23,330 bases of DNA, taken from contig CAJUJW010000041.1 of the NCBI GenBank assembly GCA_910586735.1, positions 1 to 23,330 on the forward strand, read 5' to 3'. Below the pieces are notes generated by a model. The model was given only the letters and a program-made list of their open reading frames with translations, had not been told where the DNA came from and ran no database searches. Source of the DNA: an uncultured Oscillibacter sp. Lineage in GTDB: Bacteria; Bacillota; Clostridia; Oscillospirales; Oscillospiraceae. Positions 1 through 7,277 of this stretch are shown piece after piece (position 1 is the first letter of the stretch; every line of letters starts with the position of its first letter). Both the position numbers and the translations under genes were made by a program.

Positions 1-126
1 ACCAGTCCGCCACTAAGCATTCCCATCCGTTGTCCGAAAACTCCTTCAGGGGTGCCCCGTTCGACTTGCATGTGTTAAGCACGCCGCCAGCGTTCGTCCT
101 GAGCCAGGATCAAACTCTCTATAAAA
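1..126 (-). rRNA. rrs: 16S ribosomal RNA, 5' end (partial)
   Basis: The reverse complement carries the universal 16S 5' motif AGAGTTTGATCCTGGCTC (minus strand, 118 down to 101), followed by the GAACGCTGGCGGCGTGC helix and the ACATGCAAGTCGAACG stretch. Only about the first 126 bases are present; the gene runs off the left edge. The mature 5' end is placed about 8 bases before AGAGTTTGAT by analogy with E. coli, so it is good to a few bases. The variable part resembles Oscillospiraceae sequences, which is the main taxonomic clue. Confidence 0.97.
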
Positions 127-345
127 TGGTATCTAAACGGCCGGGCCGTCTAAACCAACATAGAGCTATTTGTCATAGCTTCAAGCTTTTTTCGGTTGCT
201 GCTTTCGGGGCAATTGACTAAATCCCCTACTCACCCACAACCTTGGTTGCTCCCACCGTGATTTCTCACAGCAAAAGCATCCGTCTGGTGCTTTCTTTTC
301 GTTACGTTGTTTAATTTACAAGGTACACGCCTCATCGGCGGAACG
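127..345 (-). other. rRNA operon leader
   Basis: Transcribed leader between the innermost rRNA promoter and the 16S gene. It contains a GC-rich palindrome at 139-152 (ACGGCCGGGCCGT) close to the 16S start, which could form part of the processing stem. I did not find a convincing boxA antitermination element by eye. No coding potential is supported here; the small open frames are incidental. Confidence 0.6.
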
Positions 346-351
346 TTTGCT

Positions 352-380
352 ATTCTAACACGTTCATCCCCGTTTGTCAA
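352..380 (-). promoter_or_regulatory. rRNA promoter P1 (proximal)
   Basis: On the minus strand TTGACA (375-380) is followed by a 17-base spacer and TAGAAT (352-357). It points at the 16S gene, with a start near 345. Confidence 0.85.
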
Positions 381-454
381 GCACTTTTTTCAGATTTTTC
401 AAATCTTTTTCAGCGCCCGCTTTCAGGTCCTGTGCTATACAGCTTAGCTTTCCT

Positions 455-483
455 ATTTTACCACAGCCAGCCGCGTTTGTCAA
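455..483 (-). promoter_or_regulatory. rRNA promoter P2
   Basis: Minus strand TTGACA (478-483), 17-base spacer, TAAAAT (455-460). It lies 103 bases upstream of P1 and has the same TTGACAAAC start. Confidence 0.82.
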
Positions 484-561
484 GAGGTTTTTTCTCGAAA
501 TCTTTTCCAGTTTCGGGGCCAATCTCTTGCGCCGCAGCCGCTCATGTCGGACAGCTTTGTT

Positions 562-590
562 AGATTACCACGCCTCCTGAAGTTTGTCAA
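562..590 (-). promoter_or_regulatory. rRNA promoter P3 (distal)
   Basis: Minus strand TTGACA (585-590), 17-base spacer, TAATCT (562-567). It lies 107 bases upstream of P2. The -10 is the weakest of the three. From 591 to about 690 I see no further confident element on either strand. Confidence 0.7.
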
Positions 591-693
591 CACCTTTTTT
601 CCTCTTTTTTCGCTTTTGGTAAAATGCCGGAGAATTGGCCGAAATTTGGTACGACCTCTGGGCATTTTTTCGGTTGCGCCGGTAAAATCCATC

Positions 694-722
694 TGTGCAA
701 ATCCGCCCGGCTGTGCTATACT
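694..722 (+). promoter_or_regulatory. candidate promoter of the YhaN-like ATPase gene
   Basis: An extended -10, TGC followed by TATACT (717-722), lies about 130 bases before the TTG start at 851. The -35 at 17 bases (TGTGCA, 694-699) is poor, so recognition would rest on the extended -10. A similar TGTGCTATAC string occurs at 431-440, so the match may be fortuitous. Confidence 0.4.
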
Positions 723-850
723 GTCTTTTATAGTCCCCGCTCCTCTTATAAATATGCGGAATGCGGGGCGGGACGGCGCTTTTTTCGCGCCGCTGTCCGT
801 GTTTGTGTATACCTATTTAATATTGAAAATCGGGAAAGGAGCTGGTCGCT

Positions 851-3106
851 TTGCTCATCCGCCGCATGACCGCCACCTTCGGCAAGCTCCAGGAGCAGAC
901 GCTGGAGCTCCAGGAGGGCCTGAACATCCTCCAGGCGCCCAACGAGACGGGGAAGTCCACCTGGTGCGCCTTCCTCCTCTCCATGTTTTACGGCATCAAC
1001 ACCAAGGAGCGGGACCGGGCCGGGACCCTGGCGGACAAGAACCGCTACGCCCCCTGGTCCGGCGCGGCCATGTCCGGCCGCCTGGACTGCCGGGCGGGAG
1101 GGGACGAGCTGTCCCTCCTCCGCTCCACCCGCCGCCAGACGGCCCCCATGGGGGACTTCCAGGCCCTCTGCGCCGGAACCGCCGACCCGGCCCCCGGCCT
1201 CACCGGGACCAACTGCGGGGAGACCCTGCTGGGCGTCAGCCGGGAGGTGTACGCCCGCAGCGCCTTCATCCGCCAGGGGGGCGTGGCCGTCAGCCAGGAC
1301 CCGGGGCTGGAGCGGCGCATCGCCGCCCTGGTCACCTCCGGCGAGGAGGACACCTCCTACACGGAGGCGGTGGAGGCCCTGAAAAAGCAGCTGAACCGCC
1401 GCCGCCACAACAAGACCGGCCGCCTCCCCGCCCTGGAGGCGGAACTCCAGGAGACGGAGGCCCTGCTGGCCTCTCAGGCGGACCTGGCCCGCCAGCGGGA
1501 GAGCCTCCTGGCTCGGTCCGCCCACCTGGAGGCCAGGGAAGCCGCCCTGAACGAGGAGCTGGCCGCCCTGGACCGCTGGGAGGAGCACCGGAAGCGTCTG
1601 GACCTCCAGAAGGTGGAGAACGCCGCCGCCCAGGCGGAGGAGAAGGCCGCCGCCCTCCGCCGCCGCATGGAGGAGCAGCACATCCCCGAGAACGACGTGA
1701 CGGGCCGTCTCCGGGGGGCCATCGTGAACCTGAACACCGCCCGCAGAAACGCCGAGAAGGCCCAGGAGCAGTACGAGGCCGCCAAGGCCGCCCAGCGTCA
1801 GGTGGAGGAAACGCTCTCCGCCAGCCCCTTCGCCGGGCAGACGGCGGAGGAGGCCCGGCAGAGTGCCCAAACGCTTCCTCCCACTTCCCTAAAAGCGTGG
1901 AACTGGCTTATGCTGGTTCTTGCGGCCGGTCTGCTCGCCGCCGCAGGCTGGGGCTATTATTCCGGCATGGACGGAACGTACCCCCTCCAAGGGGTAACCT
2001 ATCTCCCCCTGGCCCCGCTGCTCCTCGGCGCGGCGGCGCTGGTCCTCGTGTTCCTGAACTGGCGCAAAGTTAAAAAAGGCCGTGCCAGCCTCACAGTGCG
2101 TTATGGCACCGCTGCACCGGCGGAAATCCAGTCCCTGGCGGACGCCTACATAGCCCTCCTCTCGGACCGGGACGCCGCCAGGCAGGAGGCCCACGCCAAA
2201 GCCGCCGTCGCCGAGAACCTCTGGCAGTCCGTGGACGTGAACGCCGGGGGCATTCTGGAGGAGGTCCGCCGCTTCGCCCCCTCCGCCTACGACATCCCCT
2301 CCGCCGACGCGGCCCTGCGGACCTGCGCCCTGCTGCGCAAGGAGCTGGGGGAGGCGGAACGGGCCGCGTCGGAAGCCCGCCTCCGGGCGGACCTCCAGGC
2401 CCGGCAATCCCCGGACCCGGAGAACCCGGACGCCCCGGCCCTCCAGCCGCCCCAGCGGGGCCGGGAGGCCGTCAGCGCCGACCTGGACGCCGTCAGGGCC
2501 GACCTGGACGCCCTCCGGTCCAACCTGGACCGCATCGCCGGGCGGCTCCACGCCGCCGGGGACCCCCTGACCCTCCAGGCCAGCGCCGAGCGTCTCACCG
2601 ACGAGATCGCCGCCCTGCAGGGGGAGTACGCCGCCATCGAGCTGGCCATGTCCACTCTGGCCGGCGCCAACGCCAAGCTGCAAAGCCGCTTCTCCCCCGC
2701 CCTGGGCCAAAGGGCGGCGGAAATCTTCCGCCGTCTTACCGCCGGGGCCTATGACGGCGTGGCTCTGGACCGGGCCCTCCACGTCTCGGCGGAACCCGCC
2801 GGAACCGCCGTCCCCAGGGACGCGGCCTGCCTCTCCGCCGGGGCGGCGGACCAGCTGTACCTGGCAGTACGCCTGGCCATCTGCGACCTGGTCCTCCCGG
2901 AGGAGAACGCCGCCCCCATCATCCTGGACGACGCCTTAGCCAGCTTTGACGACGGCCGCTGCGCCGCCGCCCTGGACTGCCTCCGGGAGGAAGCGAAAAA
3001 GCGCCAGATCCTCCTCTTCACCTGCCACAGCCGGGAGGCGGCGTATTTCAAGGACGACCCCGCCGTCTCCATCCGGCACTTGACGGCCCCAGGGGAGAAG
3101 GTATAA
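851..3106 (+). CDS. YhaN-like AAA/SMC-type ATPase with two membrane segments
   Basis: A 751-residue P-loop ATPase of the RecN/SbcC/YhaN kind. The N-terminal half-site has Walker A APNETGKST (residues 29-37). The C-terminal half-site has an ABC-signature-like LSAGAADQLYLAVRLA (about 661-677), Walker B ILDDALASFDD (about 690-701) and an H-loop TCHSRE. The middle is Glu/Arg/Ala-rich predicted coiled coil, interrupted by two hydrophobic segments at about 345-372 and 385-405, a layout seen in YhaN-type proteins rather than classical SbcC. The start is TTG at 851, chosen because AAAGGAG (835-841) sits 9 bases upstream and the conserved beta strand begins at once. The usual partner, a metallophosphoesterase (YhaO/SbcD type), is not next to it: upstream is the divergent rRNA operon and downstream is mrp. 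The function is probably DNA-related but unproven. Confidence 0.85.
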   Translation: MLIRRMTATFGKLQEQTLELQEGLNILQAPNETGKSTWCAFLLSMFYGINTKERDRAGTLADKNRYAPWSGAAMSGRLDCRAGGDELSLLRSTRRQTAPMGDFQALCAGTADPAPGLTGTNCGETLLGVSREVYARSAFIRQGGVAVSQDPGLERRIAALVTSGEEDTSYTEAVEALKKQLNRRRHNKTGRLPALEAELQETEALLASQADLARQRESLLARSAHLEAREAALNEELAALDRWEEHRKRLDLQKVENAAAQAEEKAAALRRRMEEQHIPENDVTGRLRGAIVNLNTARRNAEKAQEQYEAAKAAQRQVEETLSASPFAGQTAEEARQSAQTLPPTSLKAWNWLMLVLAAGLLAAAGWGYYSGMDGTYPLQGVTYLPLAPLLLGAAALVLVFLNWRKVKKGRASLTVRYGTAAPAEIQSLADAYIALLSDRDAARQEAHAKAAVAENLWQSVDVNAGGILEEVRRFAPSAYDIPSADAALRTCALLRKELGEAERAASEARLRADLQARQSPDPENPDAPALQPPQRGREAVSADLDAVRADLDALRSNLDRIAGRLHAAGDPLTLQASAERLTDEIAALQGEYAAIELAMSTLAGANAKLQSRFSPALGQRAAEIFRRLTAGAYDGVALDRALHVSAEPAGTAVPRDAACLSAGAADQLYLAVRLAICDLVLPEENAAPIILDDALASFDDGRCAAALDCLREEAKKRQILLFTCHSREAAYFKDDPAVSIRHLTAPGEKV

Positions 3107-3132
3107 TATTAAGGAAGCGCTGAACAAATTCA

Positions 3133-3167
3133 TTGTCCATTATCCATTGTCAATTATCAATTCATAG
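3133..3167 (+). repeat. heptad array A before mrp
   Basis: Five consecutive 7-base units between the ATPase gene and the mrp Shine-Dalgarno. The first two are TTGTCCA and TTATCCA, the next two are the same with CAA endings, and the last (TTCATAG) is degenerate. The unit consensus is TTRTCMA. AT-rich against a very GC-rich background. Confidence 0.75.
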
Positions 3168-3182
3168 AGGAGAATCTGAACC

Positions 3183-4004
3183 ATGAGCGAATGCACCCAT
3201 GACTGTTCCACCTGCGGCGAGAGCTGCGCGGACCGCCAGGAGCCCCAGTCCCTCCTGAAGGAGCTGAACCCCCACGCCCGTGTGGGCAAGGTTTTCGGCG
3301 TCGTCTCCGGCAAGGGCGGCGTCGGCAAATCCATGGTCACCAGCCAGCTGGCCGTCACCATGCGCCGCCGGGGCCATGCCGCCGGCATCCTGGACGCGGA
3401 TGTCACCGGCCCCTCCATTCCCAAGGCTTTCGGCGTCCGCGGCCAGGCCGTGGGCGGGGAGGAGGGCATCTACCCCATGGAGTCCCGCTCCGGCATCCAG
3501 ATGATGTCCACCAACCTGCTGCTGCCCAACGAGACGGACCCGGTCATCTGGCGGGGCCCGGTGATCTCCGGCGTGGTCCAGCAGTTCTGGACCGACGTGC
3601 TCTGGAACTGCGACTATCTCTTTGTGGACATGCCTCCCGGCACGGGGGATGTCTCCCTCTCCGTCTTCCAGTCCATCCCCCTGGACGGCATCATCGTGGT
3701 CGCCTCCCCCCAGGAGCTGGTCTCCATGGTGGTGGAGAAGGCCGTCAAGATGGCGGAGCTGATGGAGGTGCCCATCCTGGGCCTCATTGAGAACATGAGC
3801 TACGTCCTCTGCCCGGACTGCGGAAAGAAACTCCGCCTCTTCGGCGAGGGCAAGACGGCGGAGGCCGCCCAGCGCCACAGCCTGCCCCTCCTGGCGGAAA
3901 TGCCCATTGACCCGGCCCTGGCGGCCCTGGTGGACGCGGGAGAGATCGAGAACTTCCAGGGAAGCTGGCTGGACGCCGCCGCGGACCTGCTGGAGAAAAC
4001 CTGA
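3183..4004 (+). CDS. Mrp/NBP35-family iron-sulfur carrier ATPase
   Basis: A 273-residue ParA/MinD-like P-loop ATPase that in characterised members (Mrp/ApbC, NBP35) binds and transfers Fe-S clusters in the cytoplasm. Visible marks: deviant Walker A GKGGVGKS (residues 43-50), switch region DADVTGPSIP, DMPPGTGD (about 149-156), and a CPDC pair (about 210-213) matching the CxxC used for the bridging cluster. The N-terminus adds four cysteines at 4, 8, 11 and 15 (CTHDCSTCGESC), similar in idea to the N-terminal ferredoxin-like cluster of NBP35 and common in clostridial Mrp proteins. The ATG at 3183 follows GAGGAG at a good distance. The gene lies 76 bases after the ATPase gene and may be cotranscribed with it; a strong terminator follows. 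Confidence 0.93.
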   Translation: MSECTHDCSTCGESCADRQEPQSLLKELNPHARVGKVFGVVSGKGGVGKSMVTSQLAVTMRRRGHAAGILDADVTGPSIPKAFGVRGQAVGGEEGIYPMESRSGIQMMSTNLLLPNETDPVIWRGPVISGVVQQFWTDVLWNCDYLFVDMPPGTGDVSLSVFQSIPLDGIIVVASPQELVSMVVEKAVKMAELMEVPILGLIENMSYVLCPDCGKKLRLFGEGKTAEAAQRHSLPLLAEMPIDPALAALVDAGEIENFQGSWLDAAADLLEKT

Positions 4005-4013
4005 ACCCAAGCC

Positions 4014-4050
4014 GCGCCCCGTCCCCGGAAGCCCAGGGCGGGGCGCTTTT
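4014..4050 (+). terminator. rho-independent terminator after mrp
   Basis: GCGCCCCG (4014-4021) pairs with CGGGGCGC (4039-4046) around a loop that can pair further, followed by TTTT. It lies 10 bases after the mrp stop. Confidence 0.85.
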
Positions 4051-4109
4051 CCCAAAAATATGTACTGACCCCACAACTCCCCCCGCCCCCTTTTTGTCAG
4101 GAACGGCAA

Positions 4110-4138
4110 TTGCAAAAACCGCCGGAATTCGACATAAT
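4110..4138 (+). promoter_or_regulatory. xpt promoter
   Basis: TTGCAA (4110-4115), 17-base spacer, CATAAT (4133-4138). The predicted start near 4145 leaves a leader of only about 29 bases, too short for a purine riboswitch, which in Bacillus precedes xpt. Confidence 0.75.
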
Positions 4139-4173
4139 AGGGGGTGACAATACAACATAAGGAGGAACGCGCT

Positions 4174-4746
4174 ATGCAGGAGCTGAAAGACCGCATCGCC
4201 AAGGAGGGCAAGGTCCTCCCCGGAAACATCATCAAGGTGGACGGATTCCTGAACCACCGCGTGGACACGGAGCTGCTGGAGCACATCGCCGAGGAGTTCG
4301 GCCGCCGCTTCGACATGGGCGCCGTGGACGTGATCCTCACCGCCGAGGCCAGCGGCATCGCCCTGGCCGCCGTGGTGGCCCGGCACTTCGGCAAGCCCAT
4401 GATCTTCGCCAAAAAGGCCAAAAGCGACAACATCGAGGGCGGCCTCTACCAAAGCGACATCTTCTCCTATACATACAAAAAGAAGGTCACCCTCCTGGTC
4501 AGCCGGGAGTGGCTCCACGCCGGGGACCGGGTGCTGGTGGTGGACGACTTCATGGCCAACGGCGAGGCCATGCGGGGTCTGTGCGACATCGTGGACAAGG
4601 CCGGGGCCACCCTGGTGGGCATCGGCTGCGCCGTGGAAAAGGGCTTCCAGGGCGGCGGAGACCGCCTCCGGGAGGCCGGGGTGAACCTCCAGTCCCTGGC
4701 CATCATCGAGAGCGCCGAGCCCGGCAACATCGTCTTCCGGGAGTAA
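4174..4746 (+). CDS. xpt: xanthine phosphoribosyltransferase
   Basis: A 190-residue type I phosphoribosyltransferase, the usual Xpt length, converting xanthine plus PRPP to XMP in the cytoplasm. The start MQELKDRI, the motif EASGIALA, and the PRPP-binding loop VLVVDDFMANGEAMRGL identify the family. The ATG at 4174 is preferred over the ATG ten codons upstream because AAGGAGG lies just before it and because this matches family N-termini. Two genes downstream is guaA, which takes XMP to GMP, so the pair would turn salvaged xanthine into guanine nucleotides. It has its own promoter and no riboswitch-sized leader. Confidence 0.95.
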   Translation: MQELKDRIAKEGKVLPGNIIKVDGFLNHRVDTELLEHIAEEFGRRFDMGAVDVILTAEASGIALAAVVARHFGKPMIFAKKAKSDNIEGGLYQSDIFSYTYKKKVTLLVSREWLHAGDRVLVVDDFMANGEAMRGLCDIVDKAGATLVGIGCAVEKGFQGGGDRLREAGVNLQSLAIIESAEPGNIVFRE

Positions 4747-4825
4747 AATTTTCTTCACCCCGCGAAACCTCCCCGCCCCTTTTCTCGTCTTGGTTAATAG
4801 ACGAATTTGAAAAGGAGGCGTCCCC

Positions 4826-5446
4826 ATGAAACGAATGCTCATCCCCCTGTGCCTGCTGGCCCTATTGCTTCTCCTCCCCGCCTGCCGGGGAGAGGAGGCC
4901 ACCTGCGCCAAGCCCGTGATCTACCTCTACCCGGAGGCGGAGACGGAGGTCACCGTCCGCCTGGACTGCGACGGCGAGCTCACCTGCGCCTACCCCGCCT
5001 ATGAGGACGGCTGGACCGTCACCGCCCAGCCCGACGGCACCCTGACGGACGAAACCGGCCAGACCTACAGCTACCTCTATTGGGAGGGCGTCACCCAGGC
5101 GGAATACGACTTCTCCCAGGGCTTCTGCGTCCCCGGCAAGGACACCGCCGCCTTCCTGGAGGACGCCCTCAGCCGCCTGGGCCTCACCCGCCGGGAGGCC
5201 AACGAGTTCATTGTCTACTGGCTGCCCCGGATGGAGCCCAACCCCTACAATCTCATCGCCTTCCAAACCGCCGCCTACGAGGACTCCGCCCGGCTGACCA
5301 TCACCCCGGAACCGGACAGCCTCCTCCGGGTCTTCATGGCCTGGAAGCCCCTGGAGGCCCCGGCGGAAATCCCCGCCCAGGACCTCCCGGCCTTTGCCCG
5401 GACCGGCTTCACCGCCGTGGAGTGGGGCGGCGCGGAGATATCTTAA
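4826..5446 (+). CDS. lipoprotein of unknown function (KPVIYLYPE family)
   Basis: A 206-residue secreted lipoprotein. The signal peptide is short and very hydrophobic, and the lipobox LPAC puts the acylated cysteine at residue 20. The mature protein begins with a CAKPVIYLYPE-like segment that I recognise from uncharacterised Firmicutes proteins, followed by a probable beta-rich domain (repeated DGELT, DGWTVTAQPDGTL strands) and a helical stretch around residues 105-130. No catalytic motif is evident. The ATG at 4826 follows AAAGGAGG. It sits 79 bases after xpt and 31 bases before guaA on the same strand, so cotranscription is likely, but any role in purine uptake is only guilt by association. 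Confidence 0.85.
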   Translation: MKRMLIPLCLLALLLLLPACRGEEATCAKPVIYLYPEAETEVTVRLDCDGELTCAYPAYEDGWTVTAQPDGTLTDETGQTYSYLYWEGVTQAEYDFSQGFCVPGKDTAAFLEDALSRLGLTRREANEFIVYWLPRMEPNPYNLIAFQTAAYEDSARLTITPEPDSLLRVFMAWKPLEAPAEIPAQDLPAFARTGFTAVEWGGAEIS

Positions 5447-5460
5447 TTATCCATTGACCA
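5447..5460 (+). repeat. heptad pair B before guaA
   Basis: Two 7-base units, TTATCCA and TTGACCA, fill the space between the lipoprotein stop codon and the guaA Shine-Dalgarno. They match units found before mrp (TTATCCA) and before the NSS transporter (TTGACCA). Confidence 0.55.
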
Positions 5461-5477
5461 AGAAGGGAAGTGTCCCC

Positions 5478-7019
5478 ATGTCCCACCAAACCGTCATCGT
5501 CCTGGACTTCGGCGGCCAGTACAACCAGCTCATCGCCCGCCGGGTCCGGGAGCAGGGAGTCTACTGCGAGGTCCGGCCCTACACCACCCCCGTGGCGGAC
5601 CTGCGGGCCCTGAACCCCATCGGCATCATCTTCACCGGCGGCCCCGGCAGCGTCTACGACTCCGCCGCCCCCCATGCGGACCCGGAGATTTTCCGCCTGG
5701 GTGCGCCCATTCTGGGCATCTGCTACGGCTGCCAGCTCCTGGCCCACCACCTGGGGGGCCGGGTCGCCCCCGCCCAGGACGACGCCGCCAGGGAGTACGG
5801 CAAGACCGAGACCTCCTTCGACCCCGCGTGCAAGCTCTTCCAGGGCCTCCCCGCCCGGAGCGTCACCTGGATGAGCCACGGGGACTACATGGAGCAGGTA
5901 CCGGAGGGCTTCCGGCTCTGCGCCCGCAGCGCCGCCTGTCCCAACGTGGCCATCTGCGACGAGGACCGGGGCTTTTACGGCGTCCAGTTCCACCCGGAGG
6001 TGAACCACACGGAGCGGGGCGCGGACATGATCCGCAACTTCCTCTATAAGGTCTGCGGCGCTAAGGGCGACTGGACCATGGGGGACTATAAGGAGACCGC
6101 CGTCCGCCGCCTCCGGGAGAAGGTGGGGGACGGAAAGGTCCTCCTGGCTCTCAGCGGCGGGGTGGACAGCTCCGTAGCCGCCGCATTGCTGGCGGAGGCC
6201 GTGGGGAAGCAGCTTACCTGCGTCTTCGTGGACCACGGCCTCATGCGCCTGCACGAGGGGGACGAGGTGGAAGCCGCCTTCTCCAAGCGGGGCCTCCAGT
6301 TCATCCGGGTCAACGCCGGGGAGCGCTTCCTCTCCAGGCTCGACCGTGTCACCGAGCCGGAGGAGAAGCGCAAAATCATCGGCGAGGAGTTCATCCACGT
6401 TTTCGAGGCGGAGGCCAAGAAAATCGGCCGGGTGGACTACCTGGCCCAGGGGACCATCTACCCCGACGTGATTGAGTCCGGGGCGGGGGACGCCGCCGTC
6501 ATCAAGAGCCACCACAACGTGGGGGGCCTGCCCGACTACGTGGACTTCAAGGAGATCGTGGAGCCCCTGCGCCTGCTGTTCAAGGACGAGGTCCGCCGCC
6601 TGGGCCGGGAGCTGGGCCTTCCCGAGTACCTGGTGAGCCGCCAGCCCTTCCCCGGGCCGGGCCTGGCCATCCGCTGCATCGGCGAAGTGACCAAGGCCAA
6701 GCTGGACACCCTCCGCCAGGCGGACTTCATCTTCCGGGAGGAAATCGCCAAGGCGGGCCTGGCGGGCGCCATGGACCAGTATTTCGCCGTGCTGACGAAC
6801 CTTCAAAGCGTGGGAGTCATGGGAGACGGCCGGACCTATGATTACGCCCTGGCCCTCCGCAGCGTCACTACCAGCGACTTCATGACGGCGGACTGGACCC
6901 GGATTCCCTACGAGGTCCTGGACCGGGTCAGCGTCCGGGTGGTCAACGAGGTGCCCCGCATCAACCGGGTGCTGTACGATATTACCAGCAAGCCCCCGGC
7001 GACGATTGAATACGAATAA
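5478..7019 (+). CDS. guaA: GMP synthase (glutamine-hydrolysing)
   Basis: A 513-residue two-domain enzyme making GMP from XMP, ATP and glutamine. Residues 1 to about 190 are the class I glutamine amidotransferase, with the nucleophile in GICYGCQLLA (Cys82) and the His/Glu pair in QFHPEV (about 172-174). The ATP pyrophosphatase domain follows, with P-loop LSGGVDSSVAA (about 225-234), then the dimerisation domain ending in PPATIEYE, the standard GuaA C-terminus. The ATG at 5478 (MSHQTVIVLDFGGQYNQ) is the conserved start and follows AAGGGA; longer upstream readings run into the lipoprotein gene. Last gene of the xpt unit, closed by a strong terminator. Confidence 0.98.
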   Translation: MSHQTVIVLDFGGQYNQLIARRVREQGVYCEVRPYTTPVADLRALNPIGIIFTGGPGSVYDSAAPHADPEIFRLGAPILGICYGCQLLAHHLGGRVAPAQDDAAREYGKTETSFDPACKLFQGLPARSVTWMSHGDYMEQVPEGFRLCARSAACPNVAICDEDRGFYGVQFHPEVNHTERGADMIRNFLYKVCGAKGDWTMGDYKETAVRRLREKVGDGKVLLALSGGVDSSVAAALLAEAVGKQLTCVFVDHGLMRLHEGDEVEAAFSKRGLQFIRVNAGERFLSRLDRVTEPEEKRKIIGEEFIHVFEAEAKKIGRVDYLAQGTIYPDVIESGAGDAAVIKSHHNVGGLPDYVDFKEIVEPLRLLFKDEVRRLGRELGLPEYLVSRQPFPGPGLAIRCIGEVTKAKLDTLRQADFIFREEIAKAGLAGAMDQYFAVLTNLQSVGVMGDGRTYDYALALRSVTTSDFMTADWTRIPYEVLDRVSVRVVNEVPRINRVLYDITSKPPATIEYE

Positions 7020-7024
7020 ACGGC

Positions 7025-7068
7025 AAAACCGCGGACCCGCCGCAAGGCAGCGGGTCCGCGGTTTTCTA
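7025..7068 (+). terminator. terminator after guaA
   Basis: A 16-base perfect stem: AAAACCGCGGACCCGC (7025-7040) pairs with its complement at 7050-7065, with a 9-base loop, ending in TTTT. It is symmetric, so it could also act on the minus strand. Confidence 0.92.
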
Positions 7069-7141
7069 TTCCGCCCCTCCTGGAACGGGGCCTGAGGGAG
7101 AGACAGGCCCTGAGTTCGGGAGAATGCACGGCGTCGTACAA

Positions 7142-7180
7142 GTCAGCCAGGGATGGGACCGTTGTCCCTCCCTGGCTGAC
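7142..7180 (-). terminator. hairpin downstream of tpl, possible terminator
   Basis: GTCAGCCAGGG (7142-7152) pairs with CCCTGGCTGAC (7170-7180), and inside it GGGAC pairs with GTCCC around a CGTT loop. It lies 98 bases after the tpl stop. The U-run on either strand is poor, so it may stabilise the 3' end or act with another factor rather than terminate alone. Confidence 0.45.
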
Positions 7181-7277
7181 AATGTCCGATTTTAAGCCTT
7201 GGAACGGCGCTCAGCTAAGCCGCGCGTGTCTCCAATTTGCTTCTTGGCGCTTATACGGCTTCGCTTTCAAGCTCCAA

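Noticed and set aside
126..850. tRNA or small protein genes upstream of the 16S gene
   Set aside because: No cloverleaf was seen, and the short frames have no ribosome sites; the interval is explained by rRNA promoters and leader.
544..2073. A 509-codon plus-strand frame and a 374-codon minus-strand frame over the start of the YhaN-like gene
   Set aside because: Both give Arg/Gly/Pro- or Leu/Gly-rich translations without motifs, while the 851-3106 frame has Walker and signature motifs throughout.
4020..4173. Guanine riboswitch before xpt
   Set aside because: Expected from Bacillus, but no aptamer core is visible and the promoter at 4110-4138 leaves only about 29 leader bases.
5409..6806. 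A 465-codon minus-strand frame opposite guaA
   Set aside because: Antisense shadow of guaA, low-complexity translation.
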